Shown: one piece after another, positions 10,908 to 19,157 of the stretch
Numbering within the stretch: position 1 is the stretch's first letter
Layout of the letters: every line of letters begins with the position of its first letter
Source: Raphanus sativus
Taxonomy: Eukaryota > Streptophyta > Magnoliopsida > Brassicales > Brassicaceae
Length of the DNA: 64,000 nucleotides
NCBI RefSeq assembly: GCF_000801105.2
Contig: NC_079518.1
Coordinates: 21,742,800 to 21,806,799 of the forward strand
Reading direction: 5' to 3'
Program-made: the position numbers and the translations under genes
Notes under the pieces: model-generated
The model's input: the letters and a program-made list of their open reading frames with translations, nothing else
Database searches by the model: none
Told to the model about the DNA's origin: nothing

Positions 10908-11673
10908 CAGGACCGTCTTTTGGCACGTGCAAAAGATTTATTTTAGTAATACTTAAAAATTTAAAATCCTATTTTTATAAAAAAAAATCAGAATAACTAT
11001 ATTTGAATTTAGGTTCCGTATTTACAACCAATAAATGTAAATTACAAATTTTTTCATTTGTTTATATAACCAACTAAAAATGCAATAAATTGGGAAGTAA
11101 TTAGTATTTATATCAATTATATATTTTGGAAAGTAAAAAATAGTTGTTAATGTGTGTTTGAATATTCAGTGGTAGTATATAAAGTTAATATACTAATTGA
11201 TTATATTATAAATATGGATATCAAAATATATTTTTCACCATTTTTAACTAGAAATAGCAAAAACAAAGAAAAGAAAATTAGCTTACAACTTCTGTTGATA
11301 ATAAAAAAAAGTGATTTGTCCAATCAAGATATATAGCTTACTGTCCAGATTTTGTTATTCTACTATATTTATAGATTATGATTTTTGATTGTGCATATAA
11401 CAAACGTAAAAAATAACTGAAAAAGTTAGAATAATGATCAAATTTGATGATTTGATCAATTATTTTGCATTGAAAAATGCCAAATAATTATGTTCAATGA
11501 TTTTGCATTAAAACTAGAAAATGGTTTTATTTAGATATTAAATAATTAAATTGATGTATTTATTTTATATTATATTGATATTTTGTAAAAAGAATCAAAG
11601 TTATTTCAGATTGTTAAAAAGGCCTTTATTCTTAATTTTGACCATGATCCGTCTAAAGTTTGAGACGGCCCTG
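10908..11673. mobile_element. hAT-like non-autonomous element, 8-bp TSD
   Basis: The inverted ends are CAGGACCGTCTTTT at the left and CAGGGCCGTCTCAA on the other strand at the right. The 8-bp target duplication is CTATTACC (10900-10907 and 11674-11681). The 5' LTR carries CTATTACC only once, near 2789-2796, which confirms the insertion. The 766-base interior is AT-rich and has no transposase. Confidence 0.88.
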
Positions 11674-12296
11674 CTATTACCTATTATTTTCTTTGGTCGT
11701 GATGAAGAGCCAATGTGATCATCACCTCTGATCTTATCTTTCTCTCCACCTTCTCCTTCCTTTCATTTGTGTTCGTTCTTGCTTCTTCTTTATCCCATGT
11801 TCGTCTAGCCACCAAAGAGCCACTCTTGTCCTCCTTATTGTAGATCTATCGTGTCGTAACTTTTCCAAAAAGATTATGCGCCTTTTGTTATACTTCTGCA
11901 ACAAGCAATGTCTTTATTTATGCTTGAAGCTAATAATTATTATATCTTACTCGTATGTTGACCATATCAAATCATGCTTTGGTACGTGCTGTCTCTCACG
12001 AAGTTGGTATGATGGGACCCTCTGATTGCAAGATTTAAAACAAGATCCTAATTTCGATACTGGCCAGGTGAGGGCTATTCCGTTTAAATTCCGAGCTAGT
12101 TTAGTACTACTATTATAAGAAATTTAGTTTCGAAATATGATCCATCTCTGTGAATTGAGTATGTTTGAGAGTCTTGCTTGTTTATTATTTTATTGATTGT
12201 CAAACCGTAAATAGGATAATAGGGGATTCAACGGTTGAATGGATTGAGTGATTTAAAACTGTTATATATGTATATATAAATATGTCTGTTTGTGGT

Positions 12297-12440
12297 GATT
12301 GCGGGTGCACAAAGACGTTTGTGTAAGCCGCCGACGAGCAGTGTGATTGCGGGTGCACAGAGACATTTGTGTAAGCCGCCGATGAGCAGTGTGATTGCGG
12401 AGGTACAAACACGTTTGTATCAATTGCCGACGCGCAGATT
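12297..12440 (+). repeat. Three 48-bp tandem repeats inside the 3' LTR
   Basis: The units start at 12297, 12345 and 12393 and match the array at 9843-9986. The copy number is the same in both LTRs, so the array predates the insertion. Confidence 0.85.
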
Positions 12441-13710
12441 GTAGGAATGCAGAGATGGACTAGTGTAAGCCTGGAGATATACATATATCCTTATGAGGAA
12501 ATTTATGGTGCATAGAGTAACTTGTACCATTAGCGCATTGGATGTTTTATGTGGTGTATTAGACACTGTGTTTGTTTCGTGCTAGAGCTAGGCCTACATG
12601 ATCGTAGTGCTATGTACTGAGTCTGTGGTTTCCGGTTTAGCATCTCATACATCACTGAGTGACTCCCCTGTTGCTCACCCCTCTTTCTTCCCCTTGCAGG
12701 TGAGCATGACGATTAGTTGGATATCTAGACGGTTTGGTGTTTTTGGGATGATCGTGATTTTATTTCGGTTTTATGAAACTTATTTTATAAATTATTTTAA
12801 AAGTGTATTTCTGCTGGATTTATTTTATTAAATGTTTCAATATTTTCTTATTCGATTTTGTATAATTCGGTTTCATTTGGTATTTTTCGGTAAGTAGCAC
12901 GCCGTTACCGAGAGAGAGAAGGAGACGGGTGTTACATTAATGTTGAAAGGAAATTGGAGAACTGAAACCAGGAATAGGAAAAGGAAGCAATTTCTAAAGA
13001 TCAATTAGTCTTCACAGTACGTACTACGTTGTAGTATATATTTGGACAAGACTTGGGTGAACCTTTAAATTCACCACTTAACTTATGACCAATCAAAGTG
13101 ACAAGTGGATAATTAAATAAAAATATTAATTATATTTATAAATAGCTAAAAAGAATAATATTAAGTCTAAAACCCTAAATCTTAATTTATAAACTCTAAA
13201 CATTAATGGGACAATGTGTGTAATATACCCAGCAAAGGCCCAAATTGGAGAAATACCCATCGCTTTGAATAACCCATAAAGTAGTATCCTTTTGGTATAG
13301 ATCAGACGAAAATACCCCTGCTTTTTGATAACACGATCGACGAAACCAGACTTGTGTCAGAGAATATATGCAGAAGAGGATTCGGCGCAGTCTGACCGTA
13401 GGGGATGCTTCATTGAAGAATCCGGTGGATAAAGAGTAGATTTGTACAGCCTCTGATGTTGATGGTTTCGGTAAGTGGATCTATGATTTATTTTGAAGAA
13501 AAAAGTGGATCTATGATATTTAATGGAAAACTAGATTTGATACTAGGGTTTTTAGTGTAGGATATAAAGCTTAGCAGATAGAGAAATTTGTGTGAAAGGT
13601 AAATCTAAAACGAAAGTTGTGATTGAAGGATTAAAGGATAGCAAATCGTTTGATAGTGTACAATATCTTTTACAGCAACGTAAGAAAATTGTGTATGTTG
13701 CTAACACGAA

Positions 13711-13929
13711 TTGTGTCTATCAACTATTTTGTTAGCGCATATTCCTGAAGTTGACTGTGTAAAGAAGGCATTATCTGCTAAGAGAAAGGGTAAGATGCCA
13801 GACACTGTCAATCATGGAAAACACTTTCTAAACTTGGTTTTGGGTTCAGCTTCATGCACCCATCAATTTGGAATGACTGATGTCCTACCAAACGACGATG
13901 GTTCTGATCGTGAGATTCTAGGTATTTAG
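13711..13929 (+). other. Unrecognised short open stretch within the Mutator-like element
   Basis: A 72-codon open stretch follows a region that resembles transcribed sequence. I do not recognise the product. It may be part of a captured gene that has decayed, because neighbouring frames are closed and no clear splice partner was found. It could equally be chance. Confidence 0.2.
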
Positions 13930-14403
13930 CAAACACCGGAGCGGGAAAATCTGATGATGGTTATGATGATAATCAGGCTATCATAGATTCATAATGAAAC
14001 ATCTGAGCGGGAAAATCTGATGTTAGCAATAGGTTAGTATTATTAACAATTATTATCATCTTCAGTTTGTATTTGATAACTTCCTCTTTAACTGATACAT
14101 GAACCTTTATGTGTTATATTTGTTATTAGCAGCTACGGGTGGGGTTGTCGGGAGGCTTGGAGATTCAAATGATAAAGGAAAGAACAAAGTGATTGAACCA
14201 GACATCCATGGAGTTCAATTCTGAAATTTGCAGATAGGTTTGGGGTTTGGGGCTGCAAGCTTAGGCAATGCTGACCCAGAACCAGATAACAATGATGGTG
14301 ACGGTTCTCAGGTACTTGGTTAGAATCCACACTTTGATAACTTAATATTTAGCGGTTAATTATGTCTTTATATGTTAATGTTATTTGGGGCTGTAACTGG
14401 GTT

Positions 14404-15175
14404 ATATGCAGAAGGTGAGGATCTAGTCAAACATACCGTTCTTCGTCGGATCATCAAGAATAGACCTAATGTGCATTTACAATCAAGGAAGAATGGACAT
14501 GTGTGAAGTTCAGATTGAGACACTATAATGTATTAGCACTAGTAGCAGTCTACCAAAACATTTAACCGATAACATTTTTATTATCGGTAATTCTGAAGTT
14601 TGCATGCAATTAATTAAAATAGCAGACAACTAAATGGAAACAAGGAATAGAAAACTATATTTGTACACTAAAGTTAACCGACTTCAATGCCACTAATAAT
14701 ACGACTAGAAACTAAAATTTCAATTTACTTCATAACAATTTGAATAAAACAGAGGCTAAACGAGCTGTGTGTGAAGAAGGAAAGAGGATTAATGTTATTT
14801 GGTTATGCAACTGATTAATTTAGATTATATGCAGGAGGTGAGGATCTAGTCCAGCAGACAATTCTTCGTACAGATCATCAAGAATATACCTGACAGGCAC
14901 CTACAAACATAGAAGAAAGGACATGTGTGAAGTTCAGACAGAGACATTATAATGTATTAACACTTGTAGCAGTTTATCAAAATATTTAACTTGTAACATT
15001 TTTATTATCGTTTAGCTCTGAAATCAGCATGCAATTAATTAAATTAGCAGACAACTAAATGGAAAGAAGTCTAATTGAGAACTATATTGTACACTAAAGT
15101 TAACGGATTTTATTGCCACTAATAATGCGCATAGCAACTAAAATTTCAATTTACTTGATAACAAATTTGAATAAT
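14404..15175 (+). repeat. Direct duplication of about 350 bases
   Basis: The segment 14404-14752 recurs at about 14826-15175, offset by about 423. Both copies contain GGTGAGGATCTAGTC, then GGACATGTGTGAAGTTCAGA, then GCATGCAATTAATTAAA, and end in AATTTCAATTTACTT. They have diverged noticeably. The duplication lies within the Mutator-like element; its function is unknown. Confidence 0.7.
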
Positions 15176-15417
15176 TTAAACAGAGGCTAATTGAGTGAGA
15201 ATTCAACTATCCAATTAGAGTGAAAAGATAATTTACAGGCCGCATTAACGGCGACAAAGTCAACTGAATACATGTTTAGTGGATAATTATGCAAGTAACT
15301 GCTAAGCTTTCGATATAGCGAAACTCAGAAATATTTAATTATTTGTTCTAAGAAGTGCTAGCGACTAAATCAAAACTTGACTACTAATTCATCATTTACC
15401 AAAGTTTTGTTACCTGG

Positions 15418-15876
15418 AATATCAATGATCTTAGCGTGTCCAGGAACGAAACAGTACTTGGTCTCCTGGGATGGTTTATCGTTTGTCGCCATATTTTCAT
15501 CATCTGATAGCAGCTCTTCGTCAGGGTCTCGCCTTCTTTAAAGTTTGTATAGATATCATTGTATGATTGTTAACGGCTAACAAAGAAGTTACTTGGCGCC
15601 TACAAACAAGGAAAACTGATATCTTGCTAGTTAGTTGCTAACAACGAAGTTGCACTGTTAAACATGTGTGTATATATCAGAAACTTCAAATCCAAGACTT
15701 TCGACAGGTACAAGAACCTTTCCCAATGTTGAATTTCGCAGAAACTCCAATTCGTCGGGTTCGAGTGCCTAGATAAGCGCCTCGATTTTCTTTAGCTTGT
15801 GATAAGACTTAACGCGCTCACCCAGAGGTTTTTCGTCGGCGGCGAACATTCGCGGTGGTAGCTGATAAACTTCCAT
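15418..15876 (-). pseudogene. Ulp1-like/DUF1985 gene fragment captured by MULE
   Basis: Reading leftwards from a start at 15876, the frame encodes LPPRMFAADEKPLGERV, then YHKL and DELEFLRNS. This resembles the N-terminus of the DUF1985 proteins that Arabidopsis Mutator-like elements carry together with an Ulp1-type SUMO-protease domain (the KAONASHI/ULP-like group). Codon 36 is a TAG stop, and the open stretch ends near 15664. A second coding-like piece on the same strand (about 15538-15418, ending in a possible GGTAAC donor) has no function I recognise. No catalytic His/Asp/Cys protease part is visible, so the fragment could not be active. Confidence 0.6.
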
Positions 15877-16261
15877 CTGAGAGTATGAAATAAAATCTAA
15901 AAATTTAGGATTTTATAAGATTTATGAAAGATTGAAGATGAAAAAAGAGATGACAGTGAAGTGATGAATAAGAAATATGAAAGAGATGTATAGGTTGGGG
16001 GGTGAGATAAATGCAACTCTTTGATGAACTAATTAAAAAACACCAGAGATAGCACAAACTTTTTTGTGATGAACGAATCGTTGTATTGTCCAATAGACGA
16101 AAGGAAGCGCCTGTCTCATTCCCCCACACAAAGCAGACACTAGGCGTCGTAGGTTTACAGAGCTGGCAGGGGTATAATCGTCCACGAAAAAAGTGATACA
16201 AAAGTCAGGGCATTTGGCAAATTATATGTGCGATTGGGTGCAATCGAGCCAATTACTCAAC

Positions 16262-17240
16262 ATTAATTCCAAAATCCAAACCCTATATCCTAAACTCAAA
16301 TCCTAAACCCTAAACCCAAATCCTAGACCCTAAACTCAAACCGTATACGCTAAACCCAAATCCTAGACCCTAAACTCAAACTCTAGATCACATGCTAAAC
16401 CCTAAATCCAAACCGTATACTCTAAACTCTAGACTTAAACCATAAACCCTAAATCTAAACTCTATACCCTAAACTCAAATCATAGACGCTAAATCCAAAC
16501 CGTAAACCTTAACCCAAACCGTATAGGTTTGGGTTTAGGGTCTAGGATTTGTGTTTAGGGTTTATGATTTGAGTTTAGGGTATAGAGTTTGTATTTAAGA
16601 ATTAATGTTTAGGGTTTAGAAATTAAGATTTATGATTTAGAATATATAGTTCTGGTTTAGGGTTTATGATTTGGGTTTAGGGTTTAGGATTTGAGTTTAG
16701 GGTATAGGGTTTTGATTTAGGAATTAATGTTTAGGGTTTAAAAATTAAGATTTAGAATTTAGAATTTGCATTATTCTTTTTTAGTTATTTTTAAATATAT
16801 TTAATATTTTTTATTTAATTATCCACATGTCACTTTGATTGGTCATAAATCAAATGGTGAATTTAAAGGTTCACCCTAGAGGGCGAACCCAAGTCCTGTC
16901 CAACCATAAACCCTAAACCCAAATCCTTGACCGTAAACTCAAATCCTAGACCGTAACCCAAACCATGAACTCTAAATCTAAACCTTAATTCTTAACCTTA
17001 AATTTCAAAAGAACAACATCAATATTAATCCAAACATTTAGGGTATAGGGTTTGGGTTTAGTATTTACGTTTTGGGTTTAAAGTCTAGGGTTTGGGTTTA
17101 GGATATTGGTTTGGGTTTAGAGTTTAGGTTTTTTGGTTTATGATTTATGGTTTAAGATTTGGGTTTAGGGTATAGAGTTTGTGTTTATAATTTAGAATTT
17201 CGATTTAGACTATAGAGTTTGAGTTTAGGGATTAGATAAT
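16262..17240. repeat. Degenerate telomere-like repeats in opposed orientations
   Basis: CCCTAAA-type units dominate 16262-16524. TTTAGGG-type units dominate 16525-16760, forming a loose inverted array. Smaller tracts follow at 16903-16990 (CCCTAAA) and 17036-17240 (TTTAGGG). The units are interspersed with variants such as CCTAGAC and TTTGGG, so this is an old interstitial array and not a telomere. It lies entirely within the Mutator-like element. Confidence 0.75.
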
Positions 17241-17594
17241 GATATTAGCATTATTAAAATTGACACTATTTATTTTTTTAATTATTTTGGTTTTTGAAAA
17301 CATTATTTAATATTTTTAATCACTAATCTAGTTGACACTTTGATTGGTCTTTAAAAATGTGGTGAATTTAAGGGTTCACCATAGGGAGTGAACTCAAGTC
17401 TTGTCCTATATATTTACCAAAATAGTGTGTGCACCTCGTTATAATAAAAAAGTTTGTCAAAACTTAGTAGAAAAACAACTGCATTGTCTCTTTGCTATAA
17501 AACTTTTTTTTGGTTAAAAAATTGGACTTAGGTACTCCTCACTAACTTTAAAACTTCATATCATTTATTTTAAAAGTCAGAAAATATACAAAAT

Positions 17595-17737
17595 GTATAT
17601 AGACAAGAGACAATCATATGGAAAATATTTAAGTTGACTAAATATTTATTTTTGAATGAATGTTAAATTTTATTCAAAAAAAAAAAATTTAGTCAACTTA
17701 AATATTTTTCATATGATTGTCTCTTGTCTATATACAT
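17595..17737. repeat. 50-bp near-perfect inverted repeat (hairpin)
   Basis: Arm 17595-17644 and arm 17688-17737 are reverse complements with one mismatch by eye, separated by about 43 AT-rich bases. Transcribed, this would fold into a long hairpin. It could be a foldback MITE or a small-RNA source. No flanking target duplication was established. Confidence 0.8.
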
Positions 17738-17907
17738 GATGACTAAATATTAGTAAAACACAATTTCATATTTTGATTCACGGTAGCAGAAGAACCGGTT
17801 GCCATTTACTTTTTCTCTGGACTACGGTATATTTCATTAACTATTACTTCCTAAAATATATCCGAAGACGAACTCAAAAAATCTACCAAAATATTTTATC
17901 CTAGCAC

Positions 17908-17929
17908 GGGGGGGGGGGGGGGGGGGGGG
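17908..17929 (+). repeat. Run of 22 G
   Basis: An uninterrupted homopolymer in otherwise AT-rich DNA. Its length is unreliable in most assemblies. Confidence 0.9.
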
Positions 17930-18193
17930 TTTGCACAATCTTAGTAGTTAGTAGAATGTATATACTACCAACTTCGAAATGTATATTTTCCAAAAATCTC
18001 TCTAAAATTTGTTAAGAGAATATATTCTAAATCTATAATATCTAAAAAAATTTTGAAAACCACCTAAAGTTTTTGAATCTCTTGTTGAAGGAAATGCATA
18101 TTTATGTCTCTTGTGGAAGTGGAAATTTGATCCTATTAAAGGATGGGGATTTGCTGTTGATAAGAAAAAACGACCTTTGAAGGTCTAAGGACT

Positions 18194-18364
18194 ATGGCTT
18201 TTCAGGATTTTGGAATTGACCAAACTGATCTCGAGTTTGAGTTAAACTACTTACCCATGGAGTTAATCAGTATAATAGACTCAAACAAAGAAGAAAGGTT
18301 TCGATCAGGTTTCATATGTTTTCTATTTGGGGCTCAAGTTCTTAGGAAGAGCCGTACGAGGCAG
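18194..18364 (+). other. Unrecognised open stretch (MAFQDFGIDQTDLEFEL)
   Basis: An open stretch begins ATG at 18194 and has an acidic, protein-like composition. I do not recognise it with confidence; an origin in the N-terminal part of a Mutator-type transposase is possible but unproven. Similar coding-like sequence precedes it from about 18090 but is closed by a stop. It is probably a decayed fragment. Confidence 0.25.
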
Positions 18365-18694
18365 CTGGTGTCGGGACTCCCTCTTTTATTTACAAACTTT
18401 TCAAATGTGTTTTATTTTTTTAGTTAATTTTTTTTAAATATAAAATTTAAGGTTTAAATTGGAGTTACACAAAATATTATGGTACAAGACAATGTTATGT
18501 TGAATATATAGCATAAGAACAATATACCTATTCTTTTGTTCCATATTTATGATTTTACCTAATTTTAATGCGGAAAATCCCTTCAACTTTTTTTTCTTCA
18601 ATAAGTATAGAGCTTCCCTTCTTTATTCTGTCCACATTCTCTCAACTTTCCAAGTTCTCTTTGTATTTCCTCTTAGAAAATTCTATTCATCAAG

Positions 18695-18997
18695 ATGTCT
18701 TCTTCCAATAACTTTCAGAAGAGTTGTTCTACCAACTTTTTGCAGCCAGAGCTGTTCCAGCTAACAGTGCGGAGTTTCTTTCCTTTCAGAGTGAGATGGC
18801 TCGTCGCGAGGCTGAGGACGGTGATCCCTACACGTGGCGTGTCTCCGAGACCTGCGGCTCCAGTCGATGCCCTGACTCCCGAGGTTCCCCTGTATACGGT
18901 GCCGTTCTCGCCGTGGAAGGATGTGTGGTGTAATTGGGTAGATTCGTGTAGGAATGAACTTATGATAGCTAATGTGCAAACGTTTGATTATGTATAG
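18695..18997 (+). other. Unrecognised GC-richer coding-like island
   Basis: Two overlapping frames are open: 18695-18997 (MSSSNNFQK start) and 18724-18933 (containing FLSFQSEMARREAEDGDPY). The second has the more natural protein composition, which suggests a coding exon with a frameshift. Base composition is clearly less AT-rich than the surroundings. The family is not recognised. It could belong to the adjacent CACTA element or be another captured gene piece. Confidence 0.3.
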
Positions 18998-19157
18998 CCT
19001 AGTGTGCAACTGAACGAATGAATACTTTCTATGGATAACATTTCTATTATCTATAAAATGTCGATTTGCCCCTAACTGATTATGATTGTTATGATTGAAT
19101 AAATGAACCTCAAATCAATGGAAAATACTTAGAAAATTATTGGACTTAAAACCAGAA

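Larger units (their letters stand above)
2670..12936 (+). mobile_element. Non-autonomous LTR retrotransposon, carrying later insertions
   Basis: This is a complete LTR element. TTAAT target duplications flank it (2665-2669 and 12937-12941). The 5' LTR starts TGTAACG at 2670 and runs to about 10479; a primer-binding site TGGTATCAGAGC (10486-10497) follows; the interior is only about 300 bases; a purine tract AATGGGGGAGAAT (10768-10780) precedes the 3' LTR (10781-12936, TGTAACG...GTTACA). Without later insertions the LTRs are about 1396 and 1382 bases, so the element was about 3.1 kb. The interior has no gag or pol, so it must have moved with enzymes from another element. The TGTAAC start and the GGGGGAGAAT tract resemble Ty3/Gypsy chromoviruses of the Tekay/Del kind; that affiliation is inference. 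The 5' LTR now contains a Gypsy element and a Helitron, and the 3' LTR contains a hAT-like element. Confidence 0.85.
10781..12936 (+). repeat. 3' LTR, interrupted by a hAT-like element
   Basis: LTR segments are 10781-10907 and 11682-12936, the remainder being the hAT-like insert and its second target-duplication copy. It matches the 5' LTR and ends GGTGTTACA. It holds the empty sites for both insertions in the 5' LTR. Confidence 0.85.
13044..17405. mobile_element. Mutator-like element with gene fragment, 9-bp TSD
   Basis: The ends are inverted: GGACAAGACTTGGGTG at 13044 and, on the other strand, GGACAAGACTTGAGTT from 17405. A perfect 9-bp duplication TATATATTT flanks it (13035-13043 and 17406-17414), typical for Mutator-like transposons. 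The terminal repeats extend over roughly 130 bases with indels. A further right-end copy lies inside at about 16770-16901 and resembles the left end more closely than the true right end does. No transposase is visible. The cargo includes an Ulp1-type gene fragment on the minus strand, an internal direct duplication and long telomere-like tracts. Confidence 0.82.

Noticed and set aside
14133..14330. Minus-strand open frame inside the Mutator-like element
   Set aside because: No family, no splice context and low complexity; judged to be chance.
16262..17240. A true telomere or chromosome end
   Set aside because: The units are degenerate, in both orientations, and enclosed by a transposon with a target duplication.
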